A stretch of 64,000 nt of DNA from an uncultured Ruminococcus sp. (GTDB lineage Bacteria; Bacillota; Clostridia; Oscillospirales; Acutalibacteraceae), in contig CACZZB010000005.1 of NCBI GenBank assembly GCA_902785555.1, positions 36,998 to 100,997 on the forward strand. Reading direction: 5' to 3'. Under the pieces are notes generated by a model. The model did no database searches, was not told the origin of the DNA, and worked only from the letters and a program-made list of their open reading frames with translations. Numbering within the stretch: position 1 is the stretch's first letter; every line of letters begins with the position of its first letter. Made by a program: the position numbers and the translations under genes. Shown here piece after piece: positions 18,279 through 26,227 of this stretch.

Positions 18279-19360
18279 TGCGACAGAAATTCCATATAGA
18301 TTTTGTAAAAAAGTCAAAAATATTCTTCTGCATCTCTCTCGGAATAATGCTTGTATGCCTTATCCTCAACCTTGTACTGCTCCCGACTATCGTTGATATA
18401 CAGTTTACAGGCGGTACTATCATAAAATACAACTTTGGCGGTGAACCCGCTCACACTGCAGTCGAAAAAACCGTCAAAGATACTCTCAAAGGCATTGACG
18501 CTCTCAAGAATGAAAAAGTGGACTTTTCATACAGTGAAAACCTTGCCGCAAGTTCAAATGATGATACAAAACACATCATCTCTCTCCAGTTTACGGGCAA
18601 CAAAGCTGTATCAATCGAACATAAACAGGCTATCACAGATGCTCTGCAAAAAGAATATCCCGATAACAGCTTCGCAGAAGAATCCTCTACTGCAGTTGAT
18701 GCTTCAAAGGGTGCAAACTTCTTCCTGAAATGTATTATCGCTGTTATAATCGCTGCTGTACTGATGATATTCTATGTAGCGATACGTTTCAGAAAAATAG
18801 GTGGTCTTTCGGCAGGTGTCATGGCAGTCGTTGCACTTATACATGACCTTATCATAGTTTACTTCACTTTTGTAATATTCAGAATGCCGCTCAATGACAA
18901 CTTTATTGCCGTTGTACTCATGATACTCGGCTATTCTCTCAACGATACTATCGTTATCTATGACCGTGTACGTGAAAACAGAAGAAAATCAGGTCCAAAA
19001 ACCACAACTGCCGAACTTGTAAATAGCAGTCTTAACCAGTGCTTTACAAGAACTATCTGTACTTCCATCACTACCATCATAGCAATAGGCTCTGTTCTCG
19101 TTGTTTCACTTATCTACGGTATAAGCTCAATTATCAGCTTTGCACTTCCTATGATGATAGGTCTTATCTCAGGTTCATATTCATCTCTCTGCATTGCCGC
19201 TCCTCTGTGGGTATTGTGGAAAAATCATCAGGCAAAAGTAAAAGCCGAGAAAAAGAAAAACGGCACATCAAAGAAATCCAAAAAAGAAAAGAAAAACACC
19301 AACGATACAAAAAAAGCTGTTTCGGCTGAAAAAGAAGAAGATACTTCTTCCGAAGACTGA
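18275..19360 (+). CDS. secF: Protein translocase subunit SecF
   Basis: 361 residues. A first helix at about 15-38 precedes the SecF motif DIQFTGGTIIKYNF; helices 2-6 contain VALIHDLIIVYF and LGYSLNDTIVIYDRVREN, the signature of the SecF membrane domain. The last 50 residues are a highly charged Lys/Glu tail (KKSKKEKKN), longer than in most SecF proteins. The start overlaps the secD stop by four bases. A strong terminator follows. Confidence 0.96.
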   Translation: MMRQKFHIDFVKKSKIFFCISLGIMLVCLILNLVLLPTIVDIQFTGGTIIKYNFGGEPAHTAVEKTVKDTLKGIDALKNEKVDFSYSENLAASSNDDTKHIISLQFTGNKAVSIEHKQAITDALQKEYPDNSFAEESSTAVDASKGANFFLKCIIAVIIAAVLMIFYVAIRFRKIGGLSAGVMAVVALIHDLIIVYFTFVIFRMPLNDNFIAVVLMILGYSLNDTIVIYDRVRENRRKSGPKTTTAELVNSSLNQCFTRTICTSITTIIAIGSVLVVSLIYGISSIISFALPMMIGLISGSYSSLCIAAPLWVLWKNHQAKVKAEKKKNGTSKKSKKEKKNTNDTKKAVSAEKEEDTSSED

Positions 19361-19366
19361 TAAATA

Positions 19367-19413
19367 ATCGAACAGTGCAGGAACGATAAAAAATTCCTGC
19401 ACTGTTTTTTGCA
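19367..19413 (+). terminator. Strong terminator of secDF
   Basis: AACAGTGCAGGAA pairs perfectly with TTCCTGCACTGTT around an A-rich loop, followed by TTTTTTG. Confidence 0.92.
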
Positions 19414-19454
19414 TTTTTTTACCAAAAACTATGGTTTTTTGACAATTATTATGT

Positions 19455-19460
19455 TATAAT
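19455..19460 (+). promoter_or_regulatory. Extended -10 promoter of ppa
   Basis: TGTTATAAT (TATAAT at 19455-19460) has an extended TG. The TTGACA at 19439 is only 10 bases upstream and cannot be the partner -35 box, so this would be an extended -10 promoter. Confidence 0.45.
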
Positions 19461-19502
19461 TACCTTGTAAATTTTAATTTTTTATAAAAGGAGATAATCT
19501 TT

Positions 19503-20039
19503 ATGCAGAATATCTGGCATGATATGGATTCATCAAGAATCAATCCCGATAATTTTATGGTCGTTATCGAAATTCCCAAAGGCAGTAAAACAAAGTATGA
19601 ACTTGATAAACAAAGCGGTCTGCTCAAACTTGACCGTATACTTCATACCTCTACACATTACCCTGCAAACTACGGCTTTATCCCCCGTACATACGCTGAT
19701 GACCTTGATCCGCTCGATGTCCTTGTCCTCTGCTCCGAACCGATAGTACCTCTTACCATCATCCAATGCTATCCCATAGGCGTTATCACTATGCTTGACA
19801 ACGGCAGAAATGACGAAAAAATTATCGCTATCCCCTTCAACGACCCTACTTACAACGAATATACAGATATTTCCGAACTTCCCAAGCATATCTTTGAAGA
19901 AATGACTCACTTCTTCACAGTCTATAAGGCTCTCGAAAACAAAGAAACTGTCGTTGACGAAGTCAAAGGCAAACAGGAAGCTCTCGCTATCATCGAAGCT
20001 ACCATCAAAAACTACAAGGAGAAATTCGGCTCTGTATGA
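19503..20039 (+). CDS. ppa: Inorganic pyrophosphatase, family I
   Basis: 178 residues, the usual size for the soluble family I enzyme that hydrolyses pyrophosphate to phosphate. The signature D-x-D-P-x-D is present ([11 protein letters not shown]), together with [24 protein letters not shown] and DEKIIAIP. Cytoplasmic. Its last four bases overlap the start of the unknown membrane protein at 20036, an unusual partner for this housekeeping enzyme. Confidence 0.96.
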   Translation: MQNIWHDMDSSRINPDNFMVVIEIPKGSKTKYELDKQSGLLKLDRILHTSTHYPANYGFIPRTYADDLDPLDVLVLCSEPIVPLTIIQCYPIGVITMLDNGRNDEKIIAIPFNDPTYNEYTDISELPKHIFEEMTHFFTVYKALENKETVVDEVKGKQEALAIIEATIKNYKEKFGSV

Positions 20040-21037
20040 ATAACAACGAAAAAGAAAAGAAAAGGGAAGTAAAAGTCATAAACAAGCCTAAAAAAAAGCG
20101 TGCTCTTGCAACTCCATCATATATTATCAGGATTTGCCTTATAATATGCTTTGTTCTGTGTATACTTCTATTAAGCTCACCTTTTTTGAGTGCCAGGCTT
20201 TATATAACCGAAGACCTTGAAATAACTACTGCTGCAAATGAAGCTTACAGCAAATCGCCTTCACAGGAAGAACTCAACAATGCGGAAAAAGAACTCCGTA
20301 CCGCTTTGGATAACCTTGAAAAAATAGAGATAAAGTCCGAAAGCGAATCTTCCAAATTGCCTGTTTCACAGACAAATGTTATGGCTCTCAGTTCAGCTAA
20401 TTTCCAATGGTCATATACTGTTTCGCAAGGTATCGACGCAAGACCACTTGCCGAACTTATTGATGAAGTCAGAAACCTCAACAAACGTCCGTACACTTCC
20501 GAATCCGTACAGGCTCTGAACAAAGCTCTGCTCAATGCCCAGAAAACTCTCCGTGCATCTGTCGTTGTTTCCCAAAGTGTCCTTCAGATGCTTCTCGGCG
20601 GTGCGATAGGAGAATCTCTCGGCAATATAAAAAGTCTCGGAAATACCATCTCCCATTCAATGTTTGCCATGATACTTGCCGGTATACCGCTTGTCTGCTT
20701 CATGGTACTCTGCTTTGACAAAAGAAGCCACCTCAAACACATTATCTGCATGGTGGGAGCAATTGTATGTCTTGCTGTAATATTTGCCGTTCTTTATCCG
20801 TTTGTCGGACGAGGTGCTGTACTTTCGATAATACTTTATATTATAATTTTCATTCTGAACCTGTCAAGCATATATGCCAAACAGCAGGAGGATTATATCA
20901 TAAAGCATCCCGAAAAAGAACCTGAATTCACTGAAAAGCACCCGCATTTTGTCAAGGCTCTCATCAATTACAAAGCATTTGTAAAATATGCCGCTGAACC
21001 GCAGGTCAAATCTAAGAATAAAAAAAAGAAAAAATGA
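20036..21037 (+). CDS. Unknown membrane protein with FIVAR-like helical repeats
   Basis: 333 residues. A basic, Lys-rich N-terminus ([17 protein letters not shown]) precedes a membrane helix at about 30-52. An exposed region of about 150 residues contains two helical stretches that resemble FIVAR-type repeats ([20 protein letters not shown] and [20 protein letters not shown]). Three more membrane helices lie between about 212 and 290. The C-terminus is cytoplasmic and ends in a run of lysines. It overlaps ppa by four bases and trxA follows 45 bases later. No function can be assigned; the FIVAR resemblance is by eye. Confidence 0.7.
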   Translation: MNNNEKEKKREVKVINKPKKKRALATPSYIIRICLIICFVLCILLLSSPFLSARLYITEDLEITTAANEAYSKSPSQEELNNAEKELRTALDNLEKIEIKSESESSKLPVSQTNVMALSSANFQWSYTVSQGIDARPLAELIDEVRNLNKRPYTSESVQALNKALLNAQKTLRASVVVSQSVLQMLLGGAIGESLGNIKSLGNTISHSMFAMILAGIPLVCFMVLCFDKRSHLKHIICMVGAIVCLAVIFAVLYPFVGRGAVLSIILYIIIFILNLSSIYAKQQEDYIIKHPEKEPEFTEKHPHFVKALINYKAFVKYAAEPQVKSKNKKKKK

Positions 21038-21082
21038 TAATCTATCTGTCAGCTAAATCATATCATAAAGGAGTTAATTAAA

Positions 21083-21394
21083 ATGTCAGCTATTGAAATT
21101 ACAAGTCAGAATTTTGATAAAGAAGTTTTACAGTCCCCTGTACCCGTACTGCTCGATTTCTGGGCTTCATGGTGCGGTCCGTGCAGAATGTTATCACCCG
21201 TTGTCGAGGAAATATCAAACGAATATTCCAATATCAAGGTAGGCAAGATAAACGTTGACGAACAGTCGGAGCTTGCACAACAGTTCGGTATCATGAGTAT
21301 CCCTACACTTGTTGTATTCAAGAACGGAAAAAACATTGATACAAGAGTCGGTGTAAGACCTAAATCCGATATTCTTGCAATGCTCGGTCTTTGA
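21083..21394 (+). CDS. trxA: Thioredoxin
   Basis: 103 residues. A typical thioredoxin fold with the active site WCGPC (FWASWCGPCRMLSP) and the cis-Pro loop (MSIPTLVVFKNG). It reduces disulfides in cytoplasmic proteins. GGAG lies upstream of the ATG. It is the last gene of the plus-strand run and is closed by a terminator shared with proC. Confidence 0.96.
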   Translation: MSAIEITSQNFDKEVLQSPVPVLLDFWASWCGPCRMLSPVVEEISNEYSNIKVGKINVDEQSELAQQFGIMSIPTLVVFKNGKNIDTRVGVRPKSDILAMLGL

Positions 21395-21399
21395 TAACA

Positions 21400-21443
21400 A
21401 AATCAAAAAGCGACTGAATTTTATTTCAGCCGCTTTTATTTTT
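21400..21443. terminator. Bidirectional terminator between trxA and proC
   Basis: AAAAGCGACTGAA pairs with TTCAGCCGCTTTT with one mismatch; A and T tracts on the two sides serve both convergent genes. Confidence 0.75.
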
Positions 21444-21453
21444 TATAGGAAAT

Positions 21454-22350
21454 TTATTTGCCCAATTCCTCGGCTCTCTTTGTACAAGCCGCCATTGCAT
21501 CAGCTATTATCTGTGACACATTGTTATCATTGAGAACTTTCACTGCTTCTATTGTAGTTCCGCCCTTTGAACATACTTTTTCGATAAGTTCGTCGGGGGT
21601 ATTTCCGCTTGAACGGAGCATTGCCGCACTTCCCTCAAATGTCTTGCTCACGAGATTCAACGCAACATCCTTGTCAATTCCAACCGACACTGCATAGTCT
21701 ATCATTGCCTTTGCAAAAAGATATACATAAGCCGGACTGCTTCCGTTTACCGCTATAACTGCATTCATCTGTTCTTCGGGGATAACTGCAACTTCTCCCG
21801 CATTTGCGAACATATCATAAACTTCCTCAAAGTCTTCATCAGATATATTATCGGAACGGCACATTGCTGTTGCACCTTTTCCCAAAAGCAACGGTGTATT
21901 CGGCATTACCCTTACCATAGGACACTCCGCACCAAGTCCTTTACGGACATACTCTATTGAAATTCCTGCCGCTATCGTCACAAATACTTTCTTATCAGTT
22001 ACAGAGGGCTTTATTTCTTCAAGCACTTCATCATAATTCTGCGGCTTTACTGCAAGAACGATTATATCACACTTTTCAACGAGTTCCTCTGATATATACA
22101 TTATATTCACGCCCATGTCTGCCATTTTCTTAAGCTGTCTGACATTGCAGTCATAAACATATATCTCACTTACAAGCTTACCCGATTTCAAAAGCCCTTT
22201 GACTATTGCCGTTGCCATATTTCCTGCTCCTATAAAGCCTATCTTCTTTCCCTCGGCAATATTCGATATACCCGTTGATATCCCTGTCGATATACCGTTT
22301 ACGAGATTTCCCATAAATTTCTTTGCTTCTTTCAAATCGTCACCAAACAT
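21454..22350 (-). CDS. proC: Pyrroline-5-carboxylate reductase with an N-terminal extension
   Basis: 298 residues. It makes L-proline from pyrroline-5-carboxylate with NAD(P)H. The Rossmann motif GFIGAGNMATAI begins only at residue about 37; ordinary ProC starts a few residues before this motif. The extra 35 residues (MFGDDLKEAKKFMGN, then a GISTGISTGIS repeat) are probably real, because the ATG at 22350 has GAGGTG six bases upstream. Downstream motifs are normal: VLAVKPQNYDEVL, VRVMPNTPLL, and the C-terminal VCSKGGTTIEAV with the catalytic region. The start lies 28 bases from the inverted-repeat element. Confidence 0.93.
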   Translation of the reverse strand: MFGDDLKEAKKFMGNLVNGISTGISTGISNIAEGKKIGFIGAGNMATAIVKGLLKSGKLVSEIYVYDCNVRQLKKMADMGVNIMYISEELVEKCDIIVLAVKPQNYDEVLEEIKPSVTDKKVFVTIAAGISIEYVRKGLGAECPMVRVMPNTPLLLGKGATAMCRSDNISDEDFEEVYDMFANAGEVAVIPEEQMNAVIAVNGSSPAYVYLFAKAMIDYAVSVGIDKDVALNLVSKTFEGSAAMLRSSGNTPDELIEKVCSKGGTTIEAVKVLNDNNVSQIIADAMAACTKRAEELGK

Positions 22351-22377
22351 TTTTTACACCTCATTAATAATATTTTT

Positions 22378-22562
22378 AAAATCCCGACTTGCACACGGCA
22401 CCTAAAACAGTCCTGTATCAGTGCGATTTATGTGTGCATATTTCTTGGATTGGGATTTTGAAAATCCCAAAATGTCATTTTCAAATTTCTAAAATATGCA
22501 TATTTACCGTACTTTTGGGTTTGATTAGAGAAAAATAGGTGCTGTATGCAAGTCGGGATTTT
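22378..22562. repeat. 185-bp inverted-repeat element, MITE-like
   Basis: The ends are inverted repeats of 27 bases with two mismatches: AAAATCCCGACTTGC ... GCACCTA at the left, and its complement at the right. The flanks carry a possible 6-base direct repeat (ATTTTT at 22372-22377 and 22563-22568). The same core recurs inside as a perfect palindrome (GGGATTTTGAAAATCCC, 22452-22468), so AAAATCCC/GGGATTTT occurs four times. It has no ORF. It lies between the HAD gene stop, which it touches, and the proC start, so it would be transcribed as a long hairpin. Confidence 0.6.
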
Positions 22563-22566
22563 ATTT

Positions 22567-23292
22567 TTATTTAAAAAGAACGTCGATAGCTTCAAAAATA
22601 TCTCCGCTCATTATCTGATATTTCGCCAAAAGCTCCCCTTTTATCTCAGGAGAAATATTAGTATGCAGATACAATGAATCTATACCCGCATTGTATGACC
22701 CTTTTATATCCGTTATATAGTCATTACCTATCATAATGCTTTCTTTTGGGTCAAGACTATGCTTTTTCAGAATATGCTGATAGAATTTTATATCAGGCTT
22801 TGCACAGCCCACATCAGATGATATTATCACATCTTCAAATTCATCATATATCCCGAGCATACGAATTTCAGGCTCTGTAAATATCCTTTGTGCATTTGAC
22901 AGAAGATATGCTTTTCCGCCTGTCGAATGTATCTTATCGAATAATTCATGCACTCCGTCATATAATTTTATATACTTCAATGACAATGCCCTGAATGTAA
23001 CTCCCATTGACTTTGCAAGCTCCAGTGAACATTCCGCACCTTTTTCGGTGAACATTCTCTGAAAAACATATTCTATCTGCGGTTCGGGATTTGTGGTATA
23101 TTTTTCCGACGGTATAGCCTCTATCTGCTCGCTAAGATACTTCCAATATGCCTTTTTGAGCTCATTGGGAGTGTAGTTTGCACCGTTCATTGAATATATC
23201 ACCGACATATTTTTCCAAAGGCTCGGCTTCCACTCATTCGTATTTATATCTACCAAAGTTCCATACAAATCAAATATATAATTCTTATACAT
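22567..23292 (-). CDS. HAD-family hydrolase
   Basis: 241 residues from the ATG at 23292 (MYKNYIFDLYGTLVDI), chosen because GGAG lies seven bases upstream; a longer frame to 23376 lacks a site. Motif I DLYGTLVD has the nucleophile Asp, motif II is LLSNAQ, motif III is the Lys in CAKPDIKFY and motif IV is MIGNDYITDIKG. A helical cap sits between motifs I and II. This is subfamily IA, and similar proteins are phosphatases for small sugar or nucleoside phosphates. The substrate cannot be deduced. The stop codon touches the right end of the inverted-repeat element. Confidence 0.85.
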   Translation of the reverse strand: MYKNYIFDLYGTLVDINTNEWKPSLWKNMSVIYSMNGANYTPNELKKAYWKYLSEQIEAIPSEKYTTNPEPQIEYVFQRMFTEKGAECSLELAKSMGVTFRALSLKYIKLYDGVHELFDKIHSTGGKAYLLSNAQRIFTEPEIRMLGIYDEFEDVIISSDVGCAKPDIKFYQHILKKHSLDPKESIMIGNDYITDIKGSYNAGIDSLYLHTNISPEIKGELLAKYQIMSGDIFEAIDVLFK

Positions 23293-23393
23293 AACAAAAC
23301 TCCGTTTCTTTTTTGCTTCTATTTTAATACATAATCCAAATTTATGCAACAAAATTCCAATAATTTCCTTTGACAAAATTCTTTTGAAAATTA

Positions 23394-23422
23394 TTGTATC
23401 AAAATTATTTATGTGCTATAAT
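23394..23422 (+). promoter_or_regulatory. Promoter of the 23454 lipoprotein gene
   Basis: TTGTAT (23394-23399), 17-base spacer, TATAAT (23417-23422), followed by AAAGGAG and the ATG. Confidence 0.5.
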
Positions 23423-23453
23423 TCTTTAATAACCTATAAAGGAGTACATCTCT

Positions 23454-24347
23454 ATGAAAAAAACTGCTTTGTTATTATTTGCCGTCTTATTATCTTTATC
23501 AATTACATCATGTCATAAAAACAACAATGAATCCTCAAAGATTTCCGACAATGTTTCTGAAAATGTTTCGGAAACTGTAACATCACAAATTTCAGAAAAA
23601 CCGCCAATTACACCAAGTCATCCCGAAAGTTCTCTCGAAAGTTCTTCCGAATCTTCAGTTCAAACTTCCGAAGTCAGCAACATTTCGGAAAATGCCTCCA
23701 AAATCTCCGAATACTCCAAAAAGATAATCGAAAAAGCCGTTGATATAAACAAACTTGGTGAACAATCACAAAATGCTTTAAAAAATATTCTCCAAAATGA
23801 AAACATCTTCATGAACGTAAACGGAAATATAGCATTATTCAGGGGAGTAAGTGTTTCTTTCCAAGCTGAAATGGCACGGGGTGACAACGGTATCATGGAA
23901 AAATTTACTGTCGGTGAAAACTCCGTCAAGATAATCCAAAACTCTGAAGGAACATTTCTCGTTGATGACAAAAATCAGACCGTTTCAAAAACGGGCGGTG
24001 CTTATTCTTCCGAGCATTTGCCCGAAATCAAAGATACCGAAAGCAATTATACTCAAAATGACTTCGCCAATCAGATAATTTCTTATATTTCATCAAGTTT
24101 CGGTCTTAGCTCCCTGAAATACAGCAAAAACGGTTCGGAAAACTACAACGGAAAAAATTATGATTTTGATGAATACAGTGCGGATGATAAAATCATCAAG
24201 GTCTACTTTGAAAATAACCTGCCTGTCTATATTGTAAGCTATGACGAGGATAACAAAAAATCCGTTATAGAAATAACCGATATTTCATCATCTCCCGATA
24301 TCAGTTTATTTACTCTCCCCGAAAGCTACAAAATGACAGAAGACTGA
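23454..24347 (+). CDS. Lipoprotein with Ser/Glu-rich linker and a LolA-like C-terminal region
   Basis: 297 residues. Lipoprotein signal ending in SITSC (Cys20). Residues about 25-110 are almost entirely Ser, Glu, Asn, Val and Ile, a flexible linker like those of the lipoproteins at 272 and 36585. The C-terminal 190 residues alternate short strands (FMNVNGNIALFRG, SVSFQAEMARGD, KIIKVYFENNLPVYIVSY), which suggests a curved beta sheet of the LolA/LppX kind; this is only a resemblance. A single gene. The substrate is unknown. Confidence 0.7.
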   Translation: MKKTALLLFAVLLSLSITSCHKNNNESSKISDNVSENVSETVTSQISEKPPITPSHPESSLESSSESSVQTSEVSNISENASKISEYSKKIIEKAVDINKLGEQSQNALKNILQNENIFMNVNGNIALFRGVSVSFQAEMARGDNGIMEKFTVGENSVKIIQNSEGTFLVDDKNQTVSKTGGAYSSEHLPEIKDTESNYTQNDFANQIISYISSSFGLSSLKYSKNGSENYNGKNYDFDEYSADDKIIKVYFENNLPVYIVSYDEDNKKSVIEITDISSSPDISLFTLPESYKMTED

Positions 24348-24614
24348 CATACTTCCCCGCCTACGCATAGCTTTTCGCTCAAGACGGCTTGGTTTTCGCT
24401 CTATTGTAATACAATTTTATTTGATTTCAGTATATCATTATCAATTTACAATGTCAAGGTTATTTCAGCCTTGCCGCATCAGTACAAAAAATATGTTTTT
24501 AGGTTAAAAATATCATTTGACGGAATAAGTTATATAGAGTATAATAAAAGTGGTGTAGTTTTTTTTAAAAAACTGCCGAAAAAATAAGAATATTGTGAAA
24601 GGAACAAAGAAAAA
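24348..24614. other. Intergenic region with a possible insertion-sequence end and the ftsE promoter
   Basis: 267 bases. The first 60 (CTTCCCCGCCTACGC, then TTTTCGCTCAAGACGGCTTG) are GC-richer than the rest and remind me of the hairpin ends of IS200/IS605-type elements, but no transposase gene is adjacent. The ftsE promoter lies at 24517-24545. This region is the left edge of the block with reversed strand bias. Confidence 0.4.
24517..24545 (+). promoter_or_regulatory. Sigma-A promoter of the ftsEX operon
   Basis: TTGACG (24517-24522), 17-base spacer, TATAAT (24540-24545); the ftsE ATG is at 24615 after GAAAGGAAC. Confidence 0.75.
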
Positions 24615-25328
24615 ATGATACATCTTGAAAATGTTTCAAAGGTGTACCCCAACGGAACAGAAGCTCTTAAAAATATCAGTCTTGATATAAATAAGGGAGA
24701 GTTTGTTTTTATAGTAGGACCGTCGGGAGCAGGCAAGAGTACATTTTTGAAATTGCTGATAAGAGAGGAAAAGGCGAGTTTCGGAAAGATAAAAGTGAGC
24801 GGTTATGACCTGATGAAGATACGACGCAGAAAGATACCTTATCTCCGCAGAAAGATGGGTATAGTATTTCAGGATTTCAGACTTATCGCAAAGATGAATG
24901 TATATGATAATACAGCATTTGCAATGAGAGTAATAGGAAGCCCCGAAAGGGCAATAAAAAAACGTGTCAAAGAAGTGCTCAGACAGGTCGGACTTGAAGG
25001 CAAGGAAAAAAGAAAGCCCGGTGAGATATCGGGCGGAGAACAGCAGAGAGTCAGCCTTGCAAGGGCATTGGTGAATAAGCCTGAAATGATAATAGCGGAT
25101 GAACCGACGGGAAATATAGACCCCGAACTTTCCTTTGATATAATGAAACTTCTTGTTGATATAAACAAAGCCGGTACGACTGTAATAATAGTCACACATG
25201 AACATGAGCTTGTAAAGGAATTCGGAGGAAGAATCATAACTATTGAAGACGGTGAAATAAAAAGTGATGAAAATTATCCGACAAAGTACCATAATAAAAA
25301 AACGGAAACGGAGGAGGATAAAAAATGA
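24615..25328 (+). CDS. ftsE: Cell division ATP-binding protein FtsE
   Basis: 237 residues. ABC ATPase with Walker A GPSGAGKST, Q-loop FQDFRLI, signature ISGGEQQR, Walker B IIADEPTGNID and the H-loop VTHEHEL. FtsE with FtsX forms a membrane complex that does not transport but activates a peptidoglycan hydrolase during growth and division. The start at 24615 follows GAAAGG; the stop overlaps the ftsX start by four bases. Glycine, arginine and isoleucine codons here prefer GGA, AGA and ATA, unlike the plus-strand genes at 15-21 kb. Confidence 0.97.
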   Translation: MIHLENVSKVYPNGTEALKNISLDINKGEFVFIVGPSGAGKSTFLKLLIREEKASFGKIKVSGYDLMKIRRRKIPYLRRKMGIVFQDFRLIAKMNVYDNTAFAMRVIGSPERAIKKRVKEVLRQVGLEGKEKRKPGEISGGEQQRVSLARALVNKPEMIIADEPTGNIDPELSFDIMKLLVDINKAGTTVIIVTHEHELVKEFGGRIITIEDGEIKSDENYPTKYHNKKTETEEDKK

Positions 25329-26227
25329 AAATTTTTTATTTGATAAAAGAAGGCTTCAAGAATATATGGACAAACAGGATGATGTCGCTTGCCTCGGTCA
25401 TAGTGCTCGTATCATGTCTTATAATAACGGGTGCAGCCTCACTCATATCCGTTAATGTGACATCTCTCATATCAAAAATAGGTGATGATGACCAGATAAC
25501 GGTATATCTTGACTATGAAATGAATGACCTTGATTCGATAAAATTGGGTCAGCAGCTCGGCAGGATAAGCAATATAGACAGTTACAGCTTTTATTCAAGA
25601 GATGAAGCTATACAGAAGTATAAGGAAGTTCTCGGCAATATATATGAAAGTATGCAGGATGACGGAAATCCTTTCGGAAATGCGTATAAAGTAAAGCTGA
25701 AAGACCTGTCGAAGTATAAGCAGACAGTTGACCGGATAAAGAAAATAAAAGGTGTCACATCGGTGAGTGACAGAAGTGATATAGCGAATAAGCTGACCAA
25801 GCTCAATTATTTTGTAACGATAGTCGGTTCATGGGTAGTGCTGATACTTGCACTTGTTACTTTGTTCATAATATCCAATACGATAAAAATGACAATGTAT
25901 TCAAGAGGGCATGAGATAAGCATAATGAAGTCTGTCGGAGCAACAAATTCATTTATAAGAGTACCGTTCATAATAGAGGCAATGGTGATAGGATTATTGT
26001 CGGGAGTCATATCGGCAGGAGTGATATGTGCAGTATATACCCCTGTAAGAGATATGACCTCGGGAATAATAGGATTTATAGGAGAATCAACGTTCACGGT
26101 TGAACAGATAATGATACCGACATTTATAGTTATGTCGGTTATAGGACTGCTTATAGGAATAATAGGCGGATATATTTCAATAGCAAGATATCTTAGAAAA
26201 GAAGGAGGAGATATACTTGACTGGTAA
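25325..26227 (+). CDS. ftsX: Cell division protein FtsX
   Basis: 300 residues with four membrane helices: about 20-45, 165-190, 225-245 and 265-290. The large extracellular loop between helices 1 and 2 (about residues 50-160) is the domain that contacts the hydrolase. Typical phrases are NIWTNRMMSLASV at the start and MYSRGHEISIMKSVGATNSFI. It overlaps ftsE by four bases and the downstream M23 peptidase gene by eleven. Confidence 0.96.
   Translation: MKIFYLIKEGFKNIWTNRMMSLASVIVLVSCLIITGAASLISVNVTSLISKIGDDDQITVYLDYEMNDLDSIKLGQQLGRISNIDSYSFYSRDEAIQKYKEVLGNIYESMQDDGNPFGNAYKVKLKDLSKYKQTVDRIKKIKGVTSVSDRSDIANKLTKLNYFVTIVGSWVVLILALVTLFIISNTIKMTMYSRGHEISIMKSVGATNSFIRVPFIIEAMVIGLLSGVISAGVICAVYTPVRDMTSGIIGFIGESTFTVEQIMIPTFIVMSVIGLLIGIIGGYISIARYLRKEGGDILDW

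Noticed and set aside
19439..19444. TTGACA upstream of ppa as a -35 box
   Set aside because: It is only 10 bases from TATAAT, too close; an extended -10 promoter is preferred.
24636..25292. Antisense frame covering most of ftsE
   Set aside because: FtsE motifs are on the other strand; the antisense protein is rich in Tyr, Phe and Cys as expected for a shadow.
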